Positions 22,989-29,360 of a DNA stretch of 29,360 bases are shown here, piece by piece. The notes beneath the pieces are model-generated. The model was not told the origin of the DNA and searched no databases. It saw only the letters and a program-made list of their open reading frames with translations. The stretch is from DATHRK01 sp035513295 (GTDB lineage: Bacteria; Gemmatimonadota; Gemmatimonadetes; Longimicrobiales; RSA9): assembly GCA_035513295.1 (NCBI GenBank), contig DATKCH010000004.1:1-29360 (forward strand), read 5' to 3'. The translations under genes were made by a program, and so were the position numbers. Position 1 is the stretch's first letter, and each line of letters begins with the position of its first letter.

Positions 22989-23925
22989 CTGGAAGCGCCT
23001 CCTCGCTATGGCGCCGCTGGCCGCGGCGGCCTTCATCCTCTTCTACCTGTACGTCCTTTTGCCGACCCCGATCGCGCTCCGCTGGTGGCAGCCGGAACGC
23101 AGCACCGTCATGCGCGAGCGACTCTCGGACGCACGCGGCGACGGCGTCGACCTCGAGCTACGGCATACCTGGGTAGGCCTCGACCGGATCTCCCGCAACC
23201 TTCAGCGCGCGGTCGTCGCGGCCGAAGACGGGCACTTCTGGGAGCACGAGGGCGTGGACTGGTGGGCCATCGGGGAGGAGCTTCGCTACGAAGGCGACCG
23301 CGAATTCTCGTGGACCGACCCCCGCGACCGCGCCGCGCTCGCCGACGCGCTTCGGTATCTGCGGGCAAACCGCGGTGCCGTGAAGGGGCGGAGTACGATC
23401 ACTCAGCAGCTCGCCAAGAACCTCTATTTCTCGACCGACCGGTCCCTGCTGCGCAAGGTCGAGGAGCTCATCGTGGCGCGCCGGATCGAGCGGTTCGTGG
23501 GAAAGGAGCGCATCCTCGAGCTGTACGTGAACTTCGCCGAATTCGGGCCGGGCCTGTTCGGGGCGGAGGCGGCCGCTCGATCCTACTTCGGCGTCGCGGC
23601 CGCCGATCTGGACCTGACGCAGGCCGCTTCGCTGGCGGCCACGCTGCCCCATCCCCTGACTTCCAACCCCGCTCACCGGCCGGGGAGGATGGCGTGGCGG
23701 AGGGACATGATCCTCGCGCGGTTGAGGGGCGGCGCCGGTTCCCGCGACGCGCCGCCGCAACCCTCGGTGCCGCTACCCGAGCCCGAGGAGCTCGGCGAAT
23801 CCCTGGAGATCCCCCCGCCCGAAGACCTGGCCGGGGAACCCGCCGATTCCGCCCCCGCGCCGGACTCGACGAACGGCGTGGCGACCGACACCGCCCCGAA
23901 CCGCGAACCACGCGACTCCACCTGA
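22948..23925 (+). CDS. mtgA: Monofunctional peptidoglycan transglycosylase (GT51)
   Basis: This 325-aa protein has a membrane helix (about 18-38) preceded by a Lys-Arg pair and a complete GT51 glycosyltransferase domain: catalytic Glu93 in AAEDGHFWEHEGVDW, GRSTITQQLAKNL (148-160), KERILELYVN with Glu191, GLFGAEAAARSYFG and SLAATLPHPL. It polymerises lipid II into glycan strands without a transpeptidase domain. An insertion of charged residues lies between the first two motifs, and a Pro/Glu-rich tail of about 50 residues follows the domain. ATG 22948 has AGGAGGG eight bases before it and supplies the positive charges before the helix. ATG 23008 is the alternative and would avoid overlap with the HAD gene. 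Confidence 0.9.
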   Translation: MSNSTTREPSEPVTWKRLLAMAPLAAAAFILFYLYVLLPTPIALRWWQPERSTVMRERLSDARGDGVDLELRHTWVGLDRISRNLQRAVVAAEDGHFWEHEGVDWWAIGEELRYEGDREFSWTDPRDRAALADALRYLRANRGAVKGRSTITQQLAKNLYFSTDRSLLRKVEELIVARRIERFVGKERILELYVNFAEFGPGLFGAEAAARSYFGVAAADLDLTQAASLAATLPHPLTSNPAHRPGRMAWRRDMILARLRGGAGSRDAPPQPSVPLPEPEELGESLEIPPPEDLAGEPADSAPAPDSTNGVATDTAPNREPRDST

Positions 23926-23937
23926 CGGCCCGCCGTT

Positions 23938-24747
23938 TCAGGCGACGGCGCGCACCACCGCCTCGGCGGCCGCTTCGGCGGCCGCCGCGCACAGCGCCAG
24001 GAGGCACGCCGGGTCCGGCGGATCGGCCACTCCGGCGGTGCTCAGCGCGAAGGCCACGTCTCCGTCGAAGGGCGTGCCGTAGGGGGTCACGCGGCGGGCG
24101 AGGCCGGCCGACCCGGCGCGCGCGAGCGAGCGCAGGGAGGGGCGGTCGAGCGGCGCGTCGGTGGCGATCACCGCGAGCGTGGTGTTGACGCCGCCGCGCG
24201 GTTCCGGACCGGCGCGGGGCGCCTCGATCAGGGTGCGCGAGACGTCGGCCCAGGCGCCGTCGGCGGCGCGCGCGCCCGCGACGATCGCGCCCGCCGCGTC
24301 TCTGACGTCGCCGACCGAGTTCGCCACCACCAGGGCCGCGACGGTGTGAGAGCCGACGCGCACCGACCAGGATCCGACCCCGCCGTCCGATGGTGTCGCA
24401 TCGGGAACGCCCTTGCCGACCGTCGCCCCGGCGCCCGCGCCGACCCGGCCCTCGAGGACGGCGCCGGACCCGGCCGCCTCGCATGCGGCTTCGCCCATCG
24501 CGGCGTCGGGGCGGCGCGAGGGGTCCCCGACGCCCAGGTCGAACACGACCGCTGCCGCCACGATCGGCACGCGCGTGACGCCGGCGTCGAACCCCCGGCC
24601 GCGCGCCTCCAGCCAGCGCATCACGCCGTCGGCGGCGGCCAGCCCGAAGGCCGATCCGCCCGCGAGCAGAAGGGCGTCCACGCGCCCGGCCAGGTGATCC
24701 GGCTCGAGGGCGCCGAGCTCGCGCGTCCCGGTGGCCGAGCCGCGCAC
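23938..24747 (-). CDS. P1-family (DmpA/S58-type) aminopeptidase, start uncertain
   Basis: From GTG 24747 this is 269 aa. GGSAFGLAAADGVM, GVNTTLAVIATDAP and the Ala-rich C-terminus mark the DmpA-type N-terminal-nucleophile peptidases. These cleave themselves before a Ser/Thr (here probably Asn188-Thr189) and release N-terminal residues from peptides or beta-peptides. The usual N-terminal segment of the family (TDVPGLAVGH, then TGCTVILGP) is encoded in frame just upstream, 24748 to about 24855, but contains no ATG, GTG or TTG. A CTG at 24855 is the only start-like codon seen. It follows the amidotransferase-like gene closely and is the last gene of the gyrA run. Confidence 0.8.
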   Translation of the reverse strand: MRGSATGTRELGALEPDHLAGRVDALLLAGGSAFGLAAADGVMRWLEARGRGFDAGVTRVPIVAAAVVFDLGVGDPSRRPDAAMGEAACEAAGSGAVLEGRVGAGAGATVGKGVPDATPSDGGVGSWSVRVGSHTVAALVVANSVGDVRDAAGAIVAGARAADGAWADVSRTLIEAPRAGPEPRGGVNTTLAVIATDAPLDRPSLRSLARAGSAGLARRVTPYGTPFDGDVAFALSTAGVADPPDPACLLALCAAAAEAAAEAVVRAVA

Positions 24748-24862
24748 GTCCGCCGCGGCGCGGAAGGGGCCCAGGATGACCGTGCAGCCGGTGCGCGCTG
24801 CCGCATCGGTCGCGTGCCCGACGGCGAGCCCGGGGACATCGGTGAGGGAAGGCAGGGGACAG

Positions 24863-25633
24863 TCAGGCCGCCGGGCCGCGCGCCGCGGCGCGCGCCCTGA
24901 CGGCGTCGGCGAACGCGGCGAAGAGGCGCCGGTCCGGGTGCTCGGCGGGCGCGTCGTCGGGATGCCTCTCCGGATGCCACTGAACGCCCAGCACCCAGCC
25001 CGACTCCGCCTCCACCGCCTCCACGAGCCCGTCGGGCGCCCATGCGGTCGCGCGCAGGCCCGGGCCGACCTCGCGGATGGCCTGGTGGTGGAACGAATTC
25101 ACCTCGAACGACCCGGCGCCGACGATGCCGCCCAGCCGCGAGTCGGGATCCACCCTGACCTCGTGGCCGGTCGCGTACCAGGCGGCGCTCTGTCGATGCG
25201 CCACGGCGCCCGGCCGCTGGGACGGCAGGTCCTGCCAGAGGTTCCCCCCGAGCGCGACGTTGAGGACCTGGACGCCGCGGCAGAGCGCCAGGACGGGCAT
25301 CGCACCCGCGATCGCGAGGCGCAGCGCGGCAATCTCCAGCGCGTCGCGTGGCCCGTTCACCTCGCCGAGCCGCGGGTGCGCCTCCTCGTCGTACGTGGAG
25401 GGGTGGAGGTCCTCCCCGCCGGCCAGCGCGAAGCCGTCGGCGAGCGCCATCAGGCCCGCCACCGACGCCGGGTCGTGCGCGGGCGAGATCAGCAGCGCGG
25501 TCATGTCCTCGCGCTCGATCCAGCCGGTATAGCGGCCATCCAGGTACGTGACGGGCCCGCCGTCGATGCCCGCCTCCAGCAGGCTGGTGGTCGGCATTGC
25601 CACGAGCGGCCGGCGGGCGGCCTTCGGCGTCAC
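24863..25633 (-). CDS. Class I glutamine amidotransferase-like hydrolase (peptidase C26, PuuD-like)
   Basis: This 256-aa protein has a class I amidotransferase fold with nucleophile Cys118 (VLALCRGVQVLN), the oxyanion region FALAGGEDLHPSTY and the catalytic dyad His220/Glu222 (VQWHPERHP). The match to stand-alone gamma-glutamyl-GABA hydrolase-type enzymes (PuuD) is good; these hydrolyse gamma-glutamyl amides of polyamine breakdown products. The true substrate is unknown; other puu genes are absent. GTG 25633 overlaps the stop of the dehydratase-tail gene by 4 nt (GTGA), so its translation depends on ribosomes that have just crossed the lysine-rich repeat. Confidence 0.9.
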   Translation of the reverse strand: MTPKAARRPLVAMPTTSLLEAGIDGGPVTYLDGRYTGWIEREDMTALLISPAHDPASVAGLMALADGFALAGGEDLHPSTYDEEAHPRLGEVNGPRDALEIAALRLAIAGAMPVLALCRGVQVLNVALGGNLWQDLPSQRPGAVAHRQSAAWYATGHEVRVDPDSRLGGIVGAGSFEVNSFHHQAIREVGPGLRATAWAPDGLVEAVEAESGWVLGVQWHPERHPDDAPAEHPDRRLFAAFADAVRARAAARGPAA

Positions 25634-27228
25634 GACTTCCCGCCGGCCCCGCCCTTCCTGGCCGCCGACTTCCCGCCCGACGACTTCTTCGCCGCCGATC
25701 GCCCGGACTTCCCGGCGGCGGCCTTCTTCTTCGCCGGCGCCTTCTTCTTCGCCGGCGCCTTCCTCTTCGCCGCGGCCTTCTTCCTCGCCGGCGCCCTCCT
25801 CTTCGGCGGCGCCTTCTTCTTCGGCGGCGCCTTCTTCTTCGGCGGCGCCTTCTTCTTCGCCGCGGCCTTCTTCTTCGGCGGCGCCTTCTTCTTCGCCGGC
25901 GCCTTCTTCTTCGCCGGCGCCTTCCTCTTCGGCGGCGCCTTCTTCTTCGCCGCGGCCTTCTTCTTCGCCGGCGCCTTCTTCTTCGCCGGCGCCTTCTTCT
26001 TCGGCGGCGCCTTCTTCTTCGGCGGCGCCTTCTTCTTCGCCGGCGCCTTCTGCCCGCCTGGGGACTTCGCCGTCCCGCTGGCGCCCGCCTGCCGGGCCGG
26101 CGCCTCCCTGGCCGGCGCCTCCTTGGCCGGCGCCTGGCTGGCCGGCGCCTGGCTGGCCGGTGCGTCCTCCTTCGTCGCGGCCTTCTCCCCGGAAGCCGCA
26201 ACGTGTTCGGGCTCGGGCTCGGGCGCGGGCTTCGGGCTCGCCGACGGCCGCATCAGCTCCGCGAGGGAGATCTCGCCGAGCCGCACCGCCGCCGCCGCCG
26301 GATCCCAGTTGCCGCCGGAGACGACCGCGACCACCCGTCCGCCGCGGGGGTCGTAGGCGCGGGAAAGAAGGGCCGCCACCGCCGCCGCTCCGGAGTACTC
26401 CGCCACCAGCTTCGAGCGCGTGAACAGCAGGCTGGCGGCGTCTATCATCGCCTCGTCGGAGACCGTGATCATCGCGTCGACGAACCTCCTGGCGTGCGCC
26501 AGGGTGAGCTCGCCGGGCCGCATGGGGAGGAGCCCGTCCGCGATCGAATCCGGCTCCACCGAAACGAGCTCGCCGGCGTTCAGCGACCGGCGCATGGCGT
26601 CGGCGCGCTCGGGTTCGACCCCGATCACCTTGCAGCCCGGGTTCGCGCTCTTGAGCCAGGCCGCGATGCCGCTGACGAGTCCGCCGCCGCCGACCGGTAC
26701 GAGCACCGCCTCCACGTCGGGCCAGTCCTGCATGATCTCCCTGCCGACCGTGCCCTGGCCGGCGATCACGTCGTAGTGGTCGAAAGGCGGCACCATCGTG
26801 AGCTTGCGCTTCGCGGCGATGCTTTCCGCCTTCTTCTTGCGGTGCTCGGAGGTGGTGCCATGAAGGACCACCTCCGCGCCCATCCGCCGGGCGCCCGCCA
26901 CCTTGATCGGAGGAGCGTTCTCGGGGAGGACGACGACGGCGGGCACGTCGAAGAAGCGGGCCGCGAGGGCGACGGCCTGGCCGTGGTTGCCCGAGCTGTA
27001 GGCGATGACCCCCCGGCGGCGAATCTGCGGGCGGATGCGGGAGATCATCGTATACGCGCCGCGGATCTTGAAGGCGCCGCCGAGCTGCAGGTTCTCGCAC
27101 TTCAGCCGAACGACCGCCTCCACCGTCTCGTTCAGCCAGCGAGCCGGCAGGAGGGGCGTGCGAACGACCACCGCCGGGAGCGTGCGCGCGGCCTCTTCGA
27201 TCGCCGCCGCCGTGACGAAGGCGCTCAT
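25630..27228 (-). CDS. Threonine/serine dehydratase fused to a histone H1-like lysine-rich tail
   Basis: This 532-aa protein has a PLP fold-type II domain (1 to about 322) with the Schiff-base Lys54 (GGAFKIRGAY), SSGNHGQ at 78-84, phosphate loop GGGGL at 180-184, a metal-site-like VEPERADA at about 204-211 and the closing VVSGGN at 302-307. It matches catabolic threonine dehydratase/serine racemase enzymes without an ACT domain. A Pro/Glu linker and five APA(S/K/R)(Q/E) repeats (356-380) follow. Next are 18 tandem six-residue units (398-505, mostly KKKAPP, KKKAPA or KKKAAA) and a Lys/Gly/Ser end. The basic tail resembles histone H1 or HU-type DNA-binding tails and is not part of the family. 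ATG 27228 overlaps the gyrA stop (ATGA). Confidence 0.92.
   Translation of the reverse strand: MSAFVTAAAIEEAARTLPAVVVRTPLLPARWLNETVEAVVRLKCENLQLGGAFKIRGAYTMISRIRPQIRRRGVIAYSSGNHGQAVALAARFFDVPAVVVLPENAPPIKVAGARRMGAEVVLHGTTSEHRKKKAESIAAKRKLTMVPPFDHYDVIAGQGTVGREIMQDWPDVEAVLVPVGGGGLVSGIAAWLKSANPGCKVIGVEPERADAMRRSLNAGELVSVEPDSIADGLLPMRPGELTLAHARRFVDAMITVSDEAMIDAASLLFTRSKLVAEYSGAAAVAALLSRAYDPRGGRVVAVVSGGNWDPAAAAVRLGEISLAELMRPSASPKPAPEPEPEHVAASGEKAATKEDAPASQAPASQAPAKEAPAREAPARQAGASGTAKSPGGQKAPAKKKAPPKKKAPPKKKAPAKKKAPAKKKAAAKKKAPPKRKAPAKKKAPAKKKAPPKKKAAAKKKAPPKKKAPPKKKAPPKRRAPARKKAAAKRKAPAKKKAPAKKKAAAGKSGRSAAKKSSGGKSAARKGGAGGKS
25714..26037. repeat. 18 tandem copies of an 18-bp unit encoding K-K-K-A-P/A-P/A
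   Basis: The block is 324 bp, 18 units of 18 bp each, read on the minus strand mostly as AAG AAG AAG followed by GCG CCG CCG, GCG CCG GCG or GCC GCG GCG. Lys is always AAG. Point variants give KRK, KRR or RKK in a few units. The near-identity of units at DNA level suggests expansion by slippage or unequal recombination. All six reading frames are open through it because the unit holds no stop in any frame. Confidence 0.95.
26089..26163. repeat. Five tandem 15-bp units in the dehydratase linker
   Basis: Read on the minus strand these units encode APASQ twice, then APAKE, APARE and APARQ (residues 356-380). Two units are almost identical at DNA level. They sit between the enzyme domain and the lysine-rich repeat, forming a flexible spacer. 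Confidence 0.85.
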
Positions 27229-29360
27229 TCGACCTCCTCCACCACCACCTCGACCTCGGCGGCGGGCGGCGCATCCGCCTCGCCTTCCAGCCCCGGCCCG
27301 TCGATGATCTCCTCATCGTCGCTAGCGAGGCGGGCGACGTCCACGAGCTCATCGCCTTCGTCCAGCGCCATCACGCGCACCCCCTGCGTCGCCCTGCCGA
27401 TCACGCGGATCTCGTCCGCCCGCTGGCGATTCACCACCCCGTTGCGGCTGATCAGCATCAGCTCGCCCCCGGGCAGAACCTCCTTCACCGCGACGATGCG
27501 CCCGGTCGCGTCGGTGATCCTGAAATTCAGCACGCCCTTGCCTCCCCTCTTCTGCAGCCGATAGTCCCCCACCGCGCTCCGCTTCCCCCGGCCCCGCTCG
27601 GTCACGGTCAGCAGCGTCGCGTCGGCGGCGGTCTCCCGGCGGACGACGACCATCCCGACGACGTGGTCCCCCTTGCTCAGCCTGATCCCGCGCACGCCTC
27701 TCGTCGCGCGGCCCATCGGGCGCGCGTCGGTCTCTCGAAAGCGGATCGCCATGCCCTTGTGGGTGGCGAGGATCACCTCGTCGTCACCGTCGGCGACCTG
27801 GACGTCGATCAGCTCATCGCCGTCGGTGATGTTGATCGCGTTCAGGCCGACCAGGCGGATGTGCTGGTAGGCGGACAGCGGCGTCTTCTTGATCATGCCG
27901 TTGCGCGTGGCGAACACCAGCGCTCGCTCGTCGGAGAACTCGCGCACCGGGACCAGCGCCGCGACCTGCTCGTCGTCGTCCAGCGACAGCAGGTTCACGA
28001 TCGGCTTCCCGCGCGCGTTGCGTCCGGCCTGGGGGATCTGCCAGACCTTGAGCCAGTAGCACTGCCCCCGCCGCGTGAAGAACATCAGGACATCGTGGGT
28101 GCGCGCGCGGAACACGTGCTCCACCCAATCGTCGTCCTTGGTGTTCATCCCCTGAAGGCCCCGGCCTCCGCGGCGCTGGCTGCGGAAGGTGGCCACCGGG
28201 AGCCGCTTGATGTACCCGGACCGCGTAACCGTGAGGACCATCTCCTCGTCCGCGATCAGATCCTCGGTCGTCAGGTCCTCGAAGTCTCCGAGGATCTCGG
28301 TGCGCCGCTCGTCCCCGAACTTCTCGGCGAGCTCGCTCAGCTCGTCGCGGATGATCCGGTAGCGCCGCTCTTCGCTCCCGAGGATCGCGCGCAGCTCGGA
28401 GATCGTCGCCCGTACCTCGCCCAGTTCCTCGTCGAGCTTCTCGATCTCGAGCCCGGTCAGGCGGGCGAGGCGCATGTCGAGGATCGCCTTGGACTGCCGC
28501 TCGGACAGATCGAACCTCTCGCGCAGCCGGTCGCCCGCCTGGTCCGCGTCGCGCGAGCCGCGGATGATCTCGACGACCTCGTCGATGTTGTCGACGGCGA
28601 CCTTGAGACCCTCCAGGATGTGCTCGCGCTCGAGCGCCCGGTCCAGGTCGTACCGGGTGCGCCGGACCACGACCTCGTGGCGATGATCCAGGAAGTGCCG
28701 GATCAGCTCGCGCAGGTTCATCACCTTCGGCACGCCGTTCACGAGCGCGAGCAGGATGGTGCCGAACGTCGCCTGCATCTGCGTGTGCTTGTAGAGCTGG
28801 TTGAGCACGATCTGCGGCACGACGTCGCGGCGCATCTCGATCATGATGCGCATGCCGTCGCGGTCGGACTCGTCGCGCAGGTCCGTGATCCCCTCGACGC
28901 GGCGTTCGCTCACCAACCCGGCGATCTGCTCGATCAGCCTGGTCTTGTTCACCATGAACGGGATCTCCGTCACGATGATGCGCGGCTTGGTGCCCTCGTC
29001 CGTCTCGATGATCTCCGCGCGCGCGCGCATGACGATGCGCCCGCGCCCGGTCGTGTACGCGTCGCGGATGCCGGTACGCCCGAGGACGTAGCCCGCGGTG
29101 GGAAAGTCCGGCCCGCGCACGTGCTCCATCATATCCTCGGAGCTCGCGTCCGGGTGCTCGATCATGCGTATGCAGGCGGCGACGACCTCGCGCAGGTTGT
29201 GGGGCGGGATGTTGGTGGCCATGCCGACCGCGATCCCGCTGCTGCCGTTGATCAGCAGGTTCGGCAGCTTCGCCGGCAGCACCGTCGGCTCCGTCAGGCG
29301 GTCGTCGAAGTTCGGCGCGACGTCCACCGTGTCCTTGTCCAGGTCCGCCAGCATCTCCAC
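27225..29360 (-). CDS. gyrA: DNA gyrase subunit A, 5' end missing
   Basis: The visible 711 residues begin inside the breakage-reunion domain (DLDKDTVDVAPNFDD, NGSSGIAVGMATNIPPHN) and continue through the coiled coil into the C-terminal beta-pinwheel. The GyrA box is QRRGGRG at visible residues 395-401, which marks GyrA rather than ParC. The catalytic tyrosine and quinolone-resistance region lie beyond the right edge. The protein ends in an acidic tail rich in Glu and Asp, as in regulated GyrA tails. Gyrase introduces negative supercoils with GyrB. Its stop overlaps the start of the dehydratase gene by 4 nt (ATGA), so gyrA heads or continues the operon of region 6. Confidence 0.97.
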   Translation of the reverse strand: MEMLADLDKDTVDVAPNFDDRLTEPTVLPAKLPNLLINGSSGIAVGMATNIPPHNLREVVAACIRMIEHPDASSEDMMEHVRGPDFPTAGYVLGRTGIRDAYTTGRGRIVMRARAEIIETDEGTKPRIIVTEIPFMVNKTRLIEQIAGLVSERRVEGITDLRDESDRDGMRIMIEMRRDVVPQIVLNQLYKHTQMQATFGTILLALVNGVPKVMNLRELIRHFLDHRHEVVVRRTRYDLDRALEREHILEGLKVAVDNIDEVVEIIRGSRDADQAGDRLRERFDLSERQSKAILDMRLARLTGLEIEKLDEELGEVRATISELRAILGSEERRYRIIRDELSELAEKFGDERRTEILGDFEDLTTEDLIADEEMVLTVTRSGYIKRLPVATFRSQRRGGRGLQGMNTKDDDWVEHVFRARTHDVLMFFTRRGQCYWLKVWQIPQAGRNARGKPIVNLLSLDDDEQVAALVPVREFSDERALVFATRNGMIKKTPLSAYQHIRLVGLNAINITDGDELIDVQVADGDDEVILATHKGMAIRFRETDARPMGRATRGVRGIRLSKGDHVVGMVVVRRETAADATLLTVTERGRGKRSAVGDYRLQKRGGKGVLNFRITDATGRIVAVKEVLPGGELMLISRNGVVNRQRADEIRVIGRATQGVRVMALDEGDELVDVARLASDDEEIIDGPGLEGEADAPPAAEVEVVVEEVE

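Noticed and set aside
23931..23950. Hairpin CGCCGT...ACGGCG between convergent mtgA and the peptidase gene
   Set aside because: The stem has 6 bp with an eight-base loop, spans coding sequence of the peptidase and has no T tract; too weak to call a terminator.
25714..26037. Possible CRISPR array because of regular direct repeats
   Set aside because: Repeats are directly contiguous 18-bp units without spacers and encode a continuous peptide within a gene.
24621..26201. Minus-strand frame encoding a long run of arginine
   Set aside because: It is the out-of-frame reading of the lysine-rich repeat; no start or ribosome site supports it, although it could be reached by a frameshift.
24731..26356. 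Plus-strand frame with Phe/Ala/Gly repeats that resembles a membrane protein
   Set aside because: It is antisense to the dehydratase and amidotransferase-like genes, and the hydrophobic run is only the complement of the KKKAPA repeat.

Overview
The window is 29.4 kb of very GC-rich, gene-dense bacterial chromosome with many 1 to 8 nt overlaps between consecutive genes and frequent GTG starts. The gene styles (paired DsbA-like proteins, a TPR plus zinc-ribbon pair, CheA/CheR/CheB with a REC-GAF-kinase, gyrA followed by a PLP-dependent dehydratase) fit a Gemmatimonadota-like or similar deep-branching high-GC lineage. That placement is an inference from gene content. I see no rRNA, tRNA, insertion sequence, phage gene or CRISPR array, and no gene-free stretch longer than about 205 bases.

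Region 1 (1-5900, all minus strand). A good sigma70-type promoter (5871-5899) precedes a cytochrome c lipoprotein, a cupredoxin-like lipoprotein and an isopropylmalate/isocitrate-type dehydrogenase. These are followed by an acetyl-CoA acyltransferase, a probable terminator, an unknown lipoprotein, an unknown glycine/alanine-rich membrane protein and the start of a 3-hydroxyacyl-CoA dehydrogenase that runs off the left edge. The thiolase and 3-hydroxyacyl-CoA dehydrogenase point to acyl-CoA metabolism.

Region 2 (5900-10100, minus). This holds a double zinc-ribbon protein overlapped by a TPR protein, the cell-elongation transpeptidase PBP2 (mrdA), and a short conserved-looking protein that ends at a clear intrinsic terminator.

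Region 3 (10200-11815, plus). A hydantoinase B/oxoprolinase subunit stands without a HyuA partner, and its 3' end overlaps the convergent kinase gene.

Region 4 (11791-19579, minus). A compact chemosensory operon runs cheA-cheW-mcp-cheR-cheB-REC/GAF/histidine kinase, every junction overlapping or almost touching, with a candidate promoter at 19636-19665. There is no cheY and the CheA has no visible P2 domain, so the output is probably not ordinary flagellar CheY signalling.

Region 5 (19783-23925, mixed strands). This contains a DUF402 protein, two convergent DsbA-family oxidoreductases (one periplasmic, one membrane-anchored with a coupled 67-aa protein), a HAD phosphatase, and the monofunctional peptidoglycan transglycosylase mtgA, divergent from and overlapping the HAD gene.

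Region 6 (23938-29360, minus). Four coupled genes run gyrA (5' end beyond the window), a threonine/serine dehydratase, a class I glutamine-amidotransferase-like hydrolase and a P1-family (DmpA-type) aminopeptidase. The outstanding oddity is that the dehydratase carries a roughly 140-residue lysine/alanine/proline tail like a histone H1 C-terminus. It is built from 18 tandem copies of a 6-residue unit (18-bp DNA repeats) and joined directly to a complete PLP enzyme. This is the best candidate in the window for something undescribed. The peptidase is also odd, because its conserved N-terminus lies upstream of any ATG/GTG/TTG start.
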